From NCBI GenBank assembly GCA_028554755.1, contig JAPTOF010000001.1, positions 7,670,501-7,734,500 of the forward strand: a stretch of DNA of 64,000 nucleotides, given 5' to 3'. This DNA comes from Cordia subcordata. Lineage: Eukaryota > Streptophyta > Magnoliopsida > Boraginales > Cordiaceae. Made by a program: the position numbers and the translations under genes. The notes below the pieces were generated by a model. It worked only from the letters and a program-made list of their open reading frames with translations. It did not search any database and was not told where the DNA came from. Shown in pieces: positions 34,160-47,444 of the stretch (positions within the stretch are counted from its first letter, which is position 1; each line of letters opens with the position of its first letter).

Positions 34160-35461
34160 TCATAAAGTCATGGCACTTGCGTGTTGCTTTGGATTGACCA
34201 CCGTTTGAGATGGTAGCTTACCTTGGGACTCTAATCGACTAACGGAGGTGGCTAATTGGCTAACTTGGTTTTCCAAGTTCTTAATACTTGTCTTGGTATC
34301 CTGTTGAAATTCTTGAGCATTAAGAGCAAGAGCTTTTACAATATCTTCAAGAGAAGTACCTGAATTTGGAGGTAAAGGCTGTTGTGGTGGGGCTGGTCTT
34401 GGTTGGAAGTGTTGCACTTTAAGTGGATTATAATTTTGTGACCTCACTCCATAACTCAAATTCGGATGGTCCCTCCAACCGGGGTTATAAGTATTTGAAA
34501 AAGGATCGTATCTCCGTTGTGGTGGACCTGGAAATCCTCCAACGGCATTGGCTTGTTGGGGATCCTCCTCTTGGAGCGTGGGGCACATGTTGGCTGTGTG
34601 TCCTACCTTAGCGCAAATTCCGCAAACATTTTGGATTGGAACACTACCACCTGCAACCAAACTTTGGACAAGAGCAGTTAATTGAGTCAATTTCGAATCA
34701 ATTGAAGAAACACTTACCTCGTTAACTCTTCGTGAAGGTTCTTGCCTCGCTCTGAATTGCTGCGAATTTGCAGCCATGATAGAAATCAAATCTCTAGCTT
34801 ATTGTGGTGTTTTATCAACTATAGCATCTCCATTCGCGGCATCCATCATTTTTCTGTCTATTGGGAGCAGCCCTTCATAAAAATATTGAATGAGAGATTG
34901 CTCCGAAATTCCATGTTGAGGACAACTTGCACAAAGTCTTTTAAATCTCTCCCAATAGTCATATAGTAGCTCCGAATCCTTCTACTTAATGGCACAAATT
35001 TCCTTTCTAATACCAGCTGCCCTTGATGCAGGGAAAAATTTGTCAAGAAAAGATCTCGCCATTGCATCCCATGTTGTGATGGATCCGGATGGAAGGCAGA
35101 ATAACCATTCCTTCGCTGTATCTGCCAATGAAAACGGAAACGCCCTTAGTTTAATTTGATCTTCCGTCACTCCTTGGGGTTTCATGCTGGAACAAACTAC
35201 ATCAAACTCCTTCAAATGCTTATATGGATCCTCGTTCTCTAGTCCGTGAAAGGTGGGTAGAAAGTGCACTAGACCAGATTTTAGTTCAAAATCTGCGTTC
35301 AATGCGGGATAAGTGATGCATAAGGGCTGCTGATTCAAAGGGGCAGCCACCAATTCACGCAAAGTCTGGTTGTTTCCAGCCATCTTCTCATTTTCAGATT
35401 CACTCGATGGTTTACTTTGCACTTGTAAAGCTTCGGCTTGCTTTTGGAGTTGTCTCCCCAA
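34160..35461 (-). pseudogene. Athila gag
   Basis: Structural polyprotein remnant on the minus strand. The likely start is ATG at 35383 (MAGNNQ). The retrotransposon gag region (HFLPTFHGLENEDPYKHLKEF, SLADTAKEWLFCLP) is followed by a zinc knuckle CX2CX4HX4C (CGICAKVGHTANMC) near 34605-34625. Stops interrupt the frame at 34982-34984 (TAG), 34799-34801 (TAA) and 34160-34162 (TGA); the fragments remain in one frame across the first two. No intact Gag can be made. Confidence 0.88.
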
Positions 35462-35573
35462 CTTTGCTTTTTTTTTTTCAAGCTTTTTGCAGTCTTTTCG
35501 ATTTTAGGATCAAATTGCAACTTACGTGTACGATCTGACCTGGTTATAAAAAAAATAAAAATATCAGCACCAA

Positions 35574-35591
35574 TCCCCGGCAACGGTGGCA
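35574..35591 (-). other. Athila primer-binding site
   Basis: On the minus strand TGCCACCGTTGCCGGGGA lies six bases inside the 5' LTR. It resembles the Asp-tRNA-complementary site of Athila elements (TGGCGCCGTTGCCGGGGA, from memory) with two changes. Confidence 0.75.
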
Positions 35592-35596
35592 AAATT

Positions 35597-36674
35597 TGAT
35601 GGGCGTCGAAATCACCAAAAATAAATTCCTATCTCTTACCTTGCAATTTTAAATTGTGTACGCGATGAGAAAGGGTCGAGTCCATAGGGATTGGGAAATT
35701 ATTTTATTCTAATTATGGCAAGTAGATTACTCAACTAAGTCGCAACAATAAAGGGGGGAGTTAAATACGAAATAAGTAAAATTAAGAAATCTGTCTAGAG
35801 CATTGGTTGTGCTGCGTAGGCACGCAATCTGACCAGAAAATGAAAAACTTAAATAAAAATTAAAATGACTAAAATATGGAATTCTAAATTACTGCAAGGC
35901 TAGAAAAATAGAATATCAATGAGAATAAAATCTAGCTTGAAGATCAATCGCAATTTCGGTCAACAAATCCGATCATAGATGCAAAAATACTTTCAGCTAT
36001 TTCGATAAATCAGTTATAATTATTGGCTCGGCCTAATAATCTCATCTTTCCTTACAGAGTTAATAACGGTTTAAATCACTGCGATTTTTCCCGTAATCCC
36101 CTTACCTATTAGATGTTCTAATCCCTGGAGATGCCCGCAGGATTTATCTAACAGCAGCAATAAAAATCTAGAAAGACCTGATTCTAAAAGTCAATACTCT
36201 TGCGGTTATTGCTCATTTAGATTACGTAATTACTCAGGAAACCTGATTACCTCTATGTTTAGATTAATGTAATTAATCTAACTGGTTACCTATTGTCATG
36301 CAATTAAATAATCGCGCGCAAAATTAAATAATCACAGATCAATATTAATTATTGAAGCAGTAAATACGCAAATACTGAAATAGAATGAAAGGAATAAAAA
36401 CACTTAGATCTCACGAATTTGATGAACTGTAATCTTGATTAATCCTCGATTAGAAAAGAAAATTAGAACAACTTGTTCATGAATGTCGCCAAGAAATAAA
36501 GAGGAAATTTACTGTTGTCTGCTAAAAGCTGTCTACTAAAAGCTGTCTACCTCTCAAAGTGCAAATAAGAGGTATTTATATAATAAAAACCCTAACCTAT
36601 TTTCCTTATTGGATAAGGAAACCTGGCCCAAAAAGAATAAAAAGGTAAAAACCTGAAATAAGTCCAACAAAATA
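35597..36674 (-). repeat. Athila 5' LTR (truncated)
   Basis: Starts at the primer-binding-site junction (TGATGGG on the plus strand) and aligns with the left LTR until about 36674. There it changes abruptly to unrelated DNA, so roughly the outer 300 bp, which would hold the promoter end, are missing. It contains an internal short tandem repeat, AAAAGCTGTCTAC, at about 36523-36550. Confidence 0.88.
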
Positions 36675-37745
36675 AGTCCAAACAGGTTCATAATTATTTA
36701 AAATAAAAAGTTCCTCTTACTAACTTCTTTGTTTCTAGTGTTTATAAACATTCAAATAAACGAAGGCCAAACACCCTCCAACTTGTGACCGTAACGATGA
36801 TATAATATACTTTGGAGACCACGTATTTTCAAATTTTAGGTAGAGTTATACAAGGAGTCGTGTGCCTTGAAGCAGATTTTTCTTGCATTAGATTTTCGGT
36901 GTAAGGAGTTGGAGTAGTACTTCCGCTCCGCTTAGGTTGCATTTCATGATTTCTATACATGGTCCTCGTCCAAGTCTATTGTCATGGTAATCTCTACTAC
37001 ATCAGTTTGACTTTCAATCCCCCTCTTTTTTTGTATTTCTGGTGATAAATTCCTCCCTTTTTTTAAAAAAAAAATTAAAATTAAAAAGGGGAGACAACTA
37101 AGCTATTGCCTTCTAGTCTCTTCTTTTCTTTTCTTCTTTTTTATTGTTACTTCCATTCGTTGATGCCGCCTTTGTTTTTCTAGTAATATAATATTTTTAT
37201 TTTATTTTTATAGCACTGTAACGCTAGGCGAGCTGCTTGTTGATTTTCCTATTAGTGGAACTGCTTTTTAATCTCTGAATTAATCCGCAGTATATCACTC
37301 TAAAACCATGTAAAAACATCAAAAATTCCTTCATAAGAGCTATAAACTGCTCCCTTTGAAGGGATAAGGCGGTTCCAATCTTAATCTCCCTATTGGTACC
37401 TAAATTAATAATCTCTGTTCCATAATTGTTTAAATAATATAATAATACTTACGTTTATATTTTACCATTATTAAATTTCTTTTGTGTAAGGGGATCCGAG
37501 TTCCATGAGAGGGTTGCACTATAAGCAAACTTCTTCTCAGCTTTGCAGTTAAGCGAGAATATAATATTTCAAAAGGACAGTTAATAGGGTTAAGTTGTTC
37601 CGCTCTCTGACTGGTTATATTTGTCCAAATATATGGCCCAGCTCAATTACAATTGAGACTGGGTAAAATGGGCCTACATTTTGTCTTCAAGGTTTAGAAA
37701 CCAGGGGCCCAATGAACATTGACGAAGTAAATGGGCTGGCAATAA

Positions 37746-37965
37746 GGCCTGTTTGAATTGTCTTTTTTCTTTCCGTAGGAAAGTAACTGTTTTTGTTAAA
37801 AAAGAAAAAAAAAAGGCACAGACACATTTTTTTACTAAGTATTTGAATTAGATTTTTAAAAAAAAATTAAAATACTGAAATAAATTCAACTTTAACTTCT
37901 TTCAGAAATCAAAATTTTTACCTTCTTAGTACGGCACTTTTCTCAAAAATCAATCCAAACGTGGT
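37746..37965. repeat. MITE-like repeat, GTTTGGATTG terminal family
   Basis: Starts GGCCTGTTTGAATTG and ends with the complement of ACCACGTTTGGATTG. About 220 bp, AT-rich, no ORF. Related to the copies at 1800, 52065 and 53460. Confidence 0.45.
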
Positions 37966-39485
37966 TTGTCTACATTTCATTGCCTAAGGCCATATGTTAA
38001 GATGATAACTGCAAAGAGATTCTTAAATAATCAATGCATGCCTAGCTCTGCTTCGGGTACCTTTTTGCTCATTCTTCAAATTTTCTTTTTAAACAAAAAG
38101 ACTTATTAACACCATTGATACTATAAGTGTATAATTAAGCAATGAAAGCAAATTGAACTAGTGTAAAATCTAAAGCAAGATTGTTGTTGGTGACAAAGGC
38201 TGGCTTTTAACCAAATAGATCAATTTCGAGATCTATTATTCTATTGCGAGCTAGGACATCAACACTAAGAAGTTTAGTCATTTTATTCTCTTTTTGTTTT
38301 TTTAAATAAGCAAATGATTGTATTGACTTTAGAAAAAGATCAACATACAACTTCTTTCGAGAGATTACAAAAAAGGACTAAGCTAAAATCATCCTTCTAA
38401 CCCATTCCAAGCTTTACATCCAATAAAGTTTATTTAGTTTAGCATCGACGTACTAATTCGATATTCAACAAACAAGTGCGAAGATTGCATTCTCGTGTGA
38501 TGAATTAGAATGTCAGGGGGAAAAAAAAAAGGTACATTTAACAACTAATTACAAGATACGTGAAAAGAGAATATAAACATTTAAACTTATAATATATATT
38601 TAGTTATTAAAAAAATTATTATTCGAACAGTCCAACCGACATAGGGAGCTGGGCCAACATAGAAGGTGTACTGGTCATGCTAGTAATTATAATTGGCACG
38701 TCGAACAACAGATGCATGACGAGGTTTTGGCCCCCCCAATTAATGCATGCATTCTTGGAGAATAATCAAGGGTAGGGAGGCAGCATCCAGTACGGGCAGG
38801 ACCAATTTTGGTGTTTAGTCCATTAGAGCTATGAATGCAAAATGGAAACTAATCAAAACCCTCTCCTTCATATCAGCTTAGGATGCCATCTTTACAAGGT
38901 TAGAAACTGAATGCAGCAACTATTGAAACACAGCAAAGGAGTGGCATATCCATGCCATGCATTTCATCAAACATCATAAACTTCATCAGTCAAATCATTC
39001 GCACCTAGAATTAGAATATCAATATAAATTTTATCCATTTAGCGTTAGGTTTCTCAATTGAATCTCGATGTCCTGCCTTTAATTTTTACCACTTTTTTCT
39101 TAACTCGAGATCGAAACTGTTCTCCTGCTTGGTTCAAGAAAGGAAACCCTTCAAAAAGGTTGATTTTGATGGGAAAAAAATTAACTGGAAGTCTGTTATT
39201 GGTTGGTTTAATTTGTCGTTCAAGAAGCACTTTTTTGGCTTTTGAACTAATATATCTCTGAATCATATTAGACTCGAAACTAATTTATGTTAGATCAGAA
39301 AGTTGCAATGTATGTCTTATTTTGCAATTACCTTGGGGCGGCCTCGGGGTTTTGTTGGGGGACGAACATTCTGTAATATAATTGTGATTACTTGTGATTC
39401 CCTTTTCTTTTTTTATTTCAATCTTTCAAATTTCTAAATCTTCAATAATGGATATTAATGAGCGAGTACTCAGCAAACCGAAGAT

Positions 39486-39587
39486 TTTTTTTTTTTTTTT
39501 TGTTAAACCCCTCATCCCATGGGATTAGACCTAGGACCTCAAGTTTGGAGGAGATAATCGTAATCACTTGAGCTATTTTTTAATCCT
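39486..39587 (-). mobile_element. Short tRNA-like SINE
   Basis: On the minus strand an A-box-like word TAGCTCAAGTGATTA (39561-39575) and a B-box-like word GGTCTAATCCC (39521-39531) are followed by a poly(A) tail (T-run at 39485-39501). The flanking direct repeats AGCAAACCGAAGAT (39472-39485) and AGCAAATTGAAAAT (39588-39601) agree at 11 of 14 positions, and all differences are transitions. That fits an aged target-site duplication. The body is only about 100 bp. Confidence 0.65.
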
Positions 39588-41401
39588 AGCAAATTGAAAA
39601 TATTTTCCTTTTTATTTTTGTGTTTTTTGTTTAAGTAAAAATTGCATGTTTTTAAATCCTACGATATTGGTAAAAGTTGCAGGTTTCTAAACTTTAAGGA
39701 TGGGAAATGAACATTGAATTGTCAAAGATCGTATTCATTTATTTACCATTTTATCTAAATGTTTAAGTTGCTAGGTAAACTCCTTTAAGTAAATGTTGAC
39801 GCAATTTTTTTTTTTTTTTGTGAATCTTGTTTGTGGATTTATTGTTTACAAATTGATGGCAGTAAGACATGAACTTCTAACTTAATACTATTTATTATCT
39901 TTAGTATATATGCACTCTTATGTGAGAGATTGTTTTTACTGATACTTATATATATGAAGATATTCTTTTTGAATGGGGAGGTAAGAGTTTCCGTGACGTT
40001 TCGGTAACTGAGACTCTGATATCGCATTAGTTAATTACTTATTTAAAAATTTAAGCTGCCAAAAAGAAATTAAATGTAGTATTTATTATACTCAACAGGA
40101 TTAGCTTATTATCCCTTGTTGCGCCTGCCAATAAGAGACTCCTATCCAACTTTATTCCACACAAAATTCTTGCTCATTCCTCCCACCCAATTCCTGAATT
40201 TTGGATTAATAGTTTTCTATGAACAAAATTTCCCATCCCAGTTGAAGCCTAGAGAGTGACTAATTACTAAAACTGTTAAAATTTCTTCTGTTTGGCATTA
40301 ATTAGTTAATATAGATTAATCAAGTGCAAGTAGCCAGTTCTCTATATCTCATTTTCCTTCAACAACACCATTCTTCATAATTGAAAAAAAAAAAAAAATC
40401 AAGCTATCGAGGTCCTTCAATGTGATGTCTAAAGTTGAAATCCTATTAGTGTGAGGCTCATTGATCCTCTTTGGTAAGTAATTCTATTCAAGCCATCACA
40501 AAACTTAATTAGTTACAAGTATAGCAATCTCGTAGTTAAATTAAAAACCCAAGCTACACACAAAAAGCTATTCACCTCTTCAATGATTCTTTCACAAACT
40601 TGTTCTTATGAGATTACGCTGTAAATTTTACAATTCCTTTCCTTTTAGAAATTATAAATAAATATGACTTCCAAAAGCTAATTCTTGGCATAAAGAGAAT
40701 GTATCTACTCATAATATCATAATATTATAAACAAAATTTTACAATCATCAATTATTAGTACGATTACAATAAAATAAAATAAATAATTTACAGTTATTAT
40801 ATCTTACTCATACCATAATGATGCTATAAAGAAATTCATTCTCACATGAAACGTGGTCTCCTGCTATACTTGTTTGTGCTATACTTACATTCATTGTGTA
40901 AAAGAAACAACGAATCTGTCTTTATATGGATACACGACAGATAAGAATAATTGCTGAAAGTGTCCAGTACAAAATGAGTAGTTCTTTCTTGATTCTATTC
41001 TTAGTTTCTTACAAAAACATAGCACACAGAAATAGGCACACACGTGAACAAACATTGACACGAGAGTAATAAATTGTGTTCGTGCCCATGCTAGTAATAC
41101 AGTTATCAAAAAAATTTGTCCAGATTTGTATTCGATTGTCAAGTGTGAGATTTCAAACTTTCGAACCATTTGACTATTTAAAAAATCAAAAACATTAGAC
41201 AGAAATTTTTTTTAAAAAAAACAAGTCTTATGTATTATTCCTCGTCAATTACCTACAGAAAGAAAGCACTTATTGACAAGTCATCAAGCACATAAAATCA
41301 ATATCTATAAATGGTTGGATCACAAAGAGTCTTGAATTACCGTCTCATCTAACTGTTTAAATTTATGGAGAGAATTTGGTTATAATTATTTATTGAAACC
41401 T

Positions 41402-43055
41402 TATAATATGGTCTTATACTTTATAATTTTTTCATATGGAAAAGAAATATATTTCAAGACCCTCTTCATGTATGAACCATAATAAGTCATAATATGCATT
41501 GAATCCAAGATAATTTGTGCTTGATTTTAGAATTAGATGCTTCCTAGCTAATATCATTTCTTATATTTTGGCATAAATAGGCTTGAAAAATAAGATGGAA
41601 ATGATATTATGGATTCAAGGAGCTTTTGGACAAGTTTGGAGCTATCAATTAGATGCCGCGGCCTTAGACGCGCCTACTCCATAGTCTACGCGGGATTGAC
41701 TAGTTTGACCGACAATGTATTTTGCATGTTTCTTCGGGAGGAATTGTCAATCAAAAATATGTATTAGTCCTAGAAAGAAAAGAAACTATTCTTGATAAGT
41801 TTATTTTGACAAGGATTGTATTTGACATATTTAACTTTTATTTTATATTAATATTAAAAGAGTTTCTTTATCTAAAATAACTTGTAGGTTAAATATTTTT
41901 TCTATAAATACTCCAGGGAACTACGTAGGAATTGTTGAAGCTTTTATTCATTATTTTTTCAGCAAATATTTTTCTTTCTTCTAGGCACATAATTGCAATT
42001 AATTCGAAGTTTATGGTTCTACACAAGTGTGAGATTTAATTGATTTTCTCCTTTCACTTTATTTTGGTATTTATATATTTTTTGATTGAAGAATTAATAT
42101 TATCATGTGATTGTTCAATTTTGCATGTAGTTGTTCAATTGCTTGATGATAAGTTACCAAATAGTGAAATTAGATTCTTAATCTAATTAATTTAAATAAG
42201 TGGTGAGTCTAGTTTCCTGAGAAAATATATAATCTAATTGAGTGATTGCCGCGAGAGAATTGACTTTCATATTCAAGTCCTTCTAGAGTTATAATGCTAC
42301 CTTTAAATAGGCCCTGCGAATATTTTTGGTAGTTAGACCGTCTAATAGGTAAGACGGTAGTAGGGAACAATCGTAGAGGTTTAAACCATTATCAACACTA
42401 AAAGAAAGGATTGGGTTGTTAGGCCATGTCAATGACCATAATTGGTTTATCAAAATAAGTAAAAGTAATCTTTGCATCTAAGATCAGATTTGTAGGTCTA
42501 GACGGAGATTTACACCCTAGGCTAGGTAATTAAACTATTTAATTTCTCTTTTAATTGTCTTGCTTTATTTTTAATATGTTATTAGTCTTTAGTTTTTCTA
42601 TTTATTGTTTATTTAATTTTAATTGACACCCACTATTTCTTGTATTTCACTTGTTCTTTTATCTTGGCTAAAAATTATATTTTATAAACCAAACCCTGTG
42701 GGTCTGTCTTTTCTCACTGCTATCACAAATTGTAAAGTAAGAATAGTTTATTTTATTTTGGGTGGATTTGACATCCAACAAATCGGAACCAAGAACCAAG
42801 AAAAATTAGAAACGCTAAGAATAGGTGCTTAAATGGTCCAAGAACTAAGAATTAGTGCTCAAACAGGCCAAAGAGCAACGACAGGTTATATGTGCAGACG
42901 CAAGAAATTGGGCCAAAACCTAGCTCTACTACCATGTGAAGAATCACTAAGGTTTTATCATAAAAACCAATTGATTTTATGAGGAGTGGCCCATAATTTT
43001 ATAAGATAGTCTTATACTTTATGATTCTTCCATGTGAAAGAGAAATATATTTCAA
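41402..43055. repeat. Dispersed repeat pair
   Basis: 41402-41457 and 43000-43055 are similar over about 56 bp in direct orientation (GTCTTATACTTTAT, GAAATATATTTCAA). They may be fragments of LTRs of one family. Only the two ends of this span are repeat; the middle is unique AT-rich DNA. Confidence 0.55.
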
Positions 43056-44953
43056 CAGAGAGAATAATATTATACACAAAACAAATTTTAAGAGATTAAT
43101 TTTTTGTAGAGCATCTAAAGCGTAAGAGGGAGATTTGTTATCGGATTTTATTTCTTAAGAATCACTGAAATTCTATTACAAAAATCATTTATTAGAAATT
43201 CTTACCCTGATATTAAAATTGGGCTTTTGATCTAGTCATAGATATCTATCCACGTGTGACCCCTCCAAGTCAGGCATCGTGCACATCTATTCACATGGTG
43301 GCCTATGCCTGCAAGTAGGCCATTCAAGCTGCATTTGTTCTAGGCCATGGTAAGTTGTTTAAGGTTACACATTCATCCAAGTTTCATCCAAGGGTCTTGG
43401 TAACTCATTCGTCAAGTAGTGCAGACATTATGTAGATCACACGTATCCAATATGAGACAATGTCAACATTCAAAATTACCTCATAAGATTCTGAACACAT
43501 TTGCATATTAACTAATTAATTTTTATAATGAAATCTCAAAAATTTTTAACACCATTTAACTAATATACTAATTTTCTCGATGTCAGTTCCAATAAATACT
43601 GTAACTAATTAATTTGGCAGCAAAGGGTGCATGCAGACGATCGACCAATCTAAAAATAATACACAATCATAACAAAGTGAATAAAGGCATAAGAATGACA
43701 AAGAAGTATTTGAATAACTCACTTTTTTTCTTTTTTTAAATTCAGTAATGAGTACAACATTGTTGAGAACATGAATGAACAGAAAGACAAGGTCGCTCCA
43801 GCTACAACAAGTCACGTTATTTGTTTGCTAGTCAGCCTTTAATCATTAATCAATATTCTCTTTTCTTGTTCCATTGGGGCCACTTTAGTTGTATTATATC
43901 ATCTTGGAAAGGACTACTCATTGTAACTTACAATTATTAAAACACTCACCTCAATAAGTAATAATTTTTTTTCACTAACAAGTTCGTCTCGATCGTGTCT
44001 AATTTTTTAAATTATACTCGTGCAGAATGCATTACATAATATTTTTTTAAAAAAAACTTTTTATCCCTTTGCTTTTAGTTATATTTTGTTCATATTTGTT
44101 GGAGTAGTTGGGCTCGCACAATCTAGTTTTGTTTTCAGAGACGGCAGGGCATTTTGATTGATTTGTTTACTTTGTTTTATATTACTTAATTATACAGTTT
44201 ACTTTGTTTTATATTACTTAATTATACCATTATATTTATCAAATCTTAATTAATTAGTGTAGACGATACCATAATAATGTTAATGAATTTTAATCTTAAG
44301 CTTTTCCTTTTGTATATGACTAGCTCATTCAGTTAGGATTCTATGCACCTTAACAATCATGCACCAACATAGAACCATGCACCACTGGGCGTGTGCATTA
44401 TATGAGCCCAAACCCAAAAAAAAAAAAAAAAAGCCACAACAGTAGTGCGTTAACAACTTTGTTACAATATTAATTTTTATATTATATATGTGTTCACAAC
44501 TTTTAATCATTTACAGATCACATATTATATATTCACAATTTTAATAATTTATTCAAAACTTTAATTGTTCACAATTTAATTATTCACTACATTAATATTA
44601 TATGTTCAAAAATTTTATATTATATATTCACAATAATAAACTATCTATTCATGATTTTTTAAAATATGTTCACAATATATGAAGACTATATTCACACCCC
44701 GTGAACATTGCGTTCACACCTTACAAATTTTCAACCTAACAAATATTAAAATCTATATCACTTTTTCTCATCATCTTCTTCTTTTTTCTTTGAATCTTTC
44801 TCACACACACAAAAAACACAGATTTGTAATCAAAGAAGCTTGTTCCATCTTCTTCTCCTAGCACAATGGTTGACGCGTCCTCCATAGAACTTTTATCCAT
44901 GGTTTATGGTTCTTATCAAACCTATAAAAATTCATACAAGCTAAATCTTCTAA

Positions 44954-45588
44954 TCTATATATATATATATATATAAAAGTTAAACTCAAAGGAGCTCAAA
45001 GAAAAGTGCCACATCAGCATCTATCTATTTGCCAAGTCATTATAAATTCTATTTTTAATATTATTACATTATTATAAATCTATATATTATAGTGTTTAAT
45101 TACATTTATACACTACTTCCTAACTTCATCATTGCAATAGAGTTAGAAGATATTTAATTATATTTATGCACCACCTATATATTTCCTTTTAATGAGTTTA
45201 AAGTAATAAAGTCCAAAAAACTCATTAATTTAATTAATTTATGCATCATATACAAATTAAAAAATAAAAATAAAAATAAAAAGCACTAGAATTAATTTTT
45301 ATAGATATTTATAAATAATAAAAAATAGTCAAAAATCTAAAAATAATAAAAAGTCACATCTATAATTATTTATGCACCATATCCTAATTAAAAAATAAAA
45401 ATAAGAATAAAAAATAAAAAAAGAATAAAAAAAGCACTATAATTAATTTTTATTAATATTTAGAAATAATAAAAAAGCACACAAAAATCTAAAAACATTA
45501 AAAAATTACACATATAAATATTTAAAAAATTAAAAAACACATAAATCCTAAATAAGCCCGTGCAGAGCACAGGGTATAAAAGCACTAG
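44954..45588 (+). mobile_element. Non-autonomous Helitron-like element A
   Basis: Begins TCTATATATAT (44954) and ends with a hairpin (CCCGTGC-loop-GCACAGGG, 45557-45574), then CTAG (45585-45588) followed by T. These are the standard Helitron landmarks: 5' TC, a 3' hairpin about 11 nt before CTRR, and insertion into AT. It is about 635 bp, has no Rep/helicase, and is very A-rich inside. Confidence 0.7.
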
Positions 45589-46196
45589 TTGACAATTAGG
45601 CCAAAGAAAGGACTTTAATTTAATTAATTCATTTTTATCTCTACCACGATATTTACTTTCATCCAAAAATTAGTCGTAGCTTTTTACCCTATCCCTTTTG
45701 TAAAATATTGGATTTTGTGGGAAAGTTATCTCCACCAGTTTTATTGGGTCTCATTTAGCTCTTAATTCTCACTTGGAAAATAATGCTATGGTATCATTTA
45801 CAGATTTGTGATTGGTTGAGAGAGAAGGGAGTGGACAGAGCTTTATCTATTTGTGTTTTCTTTAATCAAAAAGGCGAAGAGAAAGATTTGAGGGAAGAGA
45901 GAGACGTTACACTTATCTATTTGTTCTTTGCAAGTGTGAATGTTACTCAATTGTGAATAGGTGTATGGTGTTAGATGGGTATATAATGTGAGGGTTATAT
46001 GATAAAATTTACCCTAGTTCACGAATTTGTTTAGCTTATATAGATATGGATGTCTAATTGTCTATACTATATACTAAAGCACAACCACTGTACCACAACC
46101 ATTCAGTCCATTTTTCATTGTGCATTTTCGTTGTGACACATGGTGTTTCTTATTCGTAGATACCTATGTACGCGCCTATTCTCTTTATAATTATAA

Positions 46197-46532
46197 CTAG
46201 TGTGATACTCGTACGATGCACGGGAAGCAACATATGTAATTAAATATATTAAATGTATAGAATTTTTGTAACTTACTAAATACTTATTAAAATAATTATA
46301 TATTATAGAATTAATAAAACAATAATGATATATATAGAGAGAAAGGGCATAATATTAATTAAATTAAAATATTTAATACAGGAATAGGACTAAATAAATG
46401 ATGAAAAATCAAAAATAACCTAAGCATGGGCATATTTAATTAATTGATAAGTAATTATAAAAAACTAGTCATATAGAGCACCACTGAGCAATATAAAATT
46501 ATAACTTATTTTGCTTTATTATATAGTATAGA
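46197..46532 (-). mobile_element. Non-autonomous Helitron-like element C (nested in B)
   Basis: On the minus strand it begins TCTATACTATATAATAAAG (46532) and ends with hairpin CCCGTGCATCGTACGAG and CTAG (46197-46200) with T following. It is 336 bp and resembles element E in length and sequence (both contain a TATAGTATAGA end and ACATATGT near the hairpin). Confidence 0.72.
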
Positions 46533-47360
46533 TAACTAAATTATGTATATTTTTTGTTTATATTTTTATGGTAACTAAATCATACATTTTTTGAATTTAA
46601 TTATAGCAACTAAATTATGTGTTCCTTTTAAATGTACCATAATTATATTAAATTTACTGATGATGCATGTTTTAAAATCTTTTTATTAAATTTATTGACT
46701 ATATTAGATAATTATAGCAGGTAAATTAACAATCCAACAAACATATGGTTGTTCCTGCCTCCTATGAAGAGATATGGGGAATAAAATATATGCTAAGATA
46801 ATTGCTCGACTCCTTTGCAATTGTTGCTCATGTGGATACATGGTAAATATAAGTTTCATTTGATTTACCTTATGCGGATTCTTAATTATATCCAAGAATG
46901 CCATGAATTATGTAAAATCGCACTATTGATATATTTGTTTATTATTACGGAATATGTGATGAAAAACAATTACATCTATAAATTAAATCTTATTTTCTTT
47001 TATTTTATAAATACTTTATTGATATATTTCCTTAATATATTAAATATAATAAGAATTGGAAAATAAGAAGTTACAATTTTATATATTCAAGTTCATCATT
47101 TTTTTTAATTATTTAATACTCTTCGTATTCAAAATCAAAAAGTTTAAACGTATATATAATTTCGTCCAATAATATATATTAGAAATATGCATGATTTTGT
47201 CAGTTAATTACATCCTGTGAGTATAACTACTTGCAATGTTTAATTATTCTATAATTGTAGGATGTTTGTGGCATCCCTTAATTATGTCAAAATTTGTATC
47301 CTTAATATATATTTTCCACTTATTTTTTCATACTATGTGATTAACAACACAAAAAATGTA

Positions 47361-47444
47361 TTCCAAACTTTATAGTACATAATTATCCGTGCACAGCACA
47401 GGTTCCAAACTTTATATTACATAATTATCCGTGCATAGCACGGG
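47361..47444 (+). repeat. 42-bp tandem duplication of a Helitron 3' end
   Basis: Two adjacent units (47361-47402, 47403-47444) starting TTCCAAACTTTATA, each ending in a GC hairpin (CCGTGCACAGCACAGG and CCGTGCATAGCACGGG). Only the second is followed by a CTAG end. Confidence 0.85.

Larger units (their letters stand above)
25685..36674 (-). mobile_element. Athila-type Ty3/Gypsy LTR retrotransposon, degenerate
   Basis: About 11 kb on the minus strand. The left LTR (3' LTR) is 25685-26992. The right LTR (5' LTR) starts at 35597 and matches only to about 36674. Order on the minus strand: LTR, primer-binding site, gag, protease, reverse transcriptase, RNase H, integrase, a 3-kb non-coding tail, polypurine tract, LTR. 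The primer-binding site (35574-35591) resembles the Asp-tRNA-type site of Athila elements. The polymerase motifs ([33 protein letters not shown]) and the GGGAGGCAACCC word after integrase also fit Athila. All coding regions carry stops or frameshifts, so the element is dead. Because the outer end of the right LTR is lost, no target duplication can be seen. Confidence 0.92.
36675..44953. other. AT-rich intergenic region, no gene
   Basis: About 8 kb with no protein of recognisable family on either strand. It contains a MITE-like repeat (37746-37965), a small SINE (39486-39587), and a pair of dispersed repeats sharing the word CTTATACTTTAT (41402-41457 and 43000-43055). Homopolymer T and A runs are frequent. 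I see no RNA gene. Confidence 0.6.
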
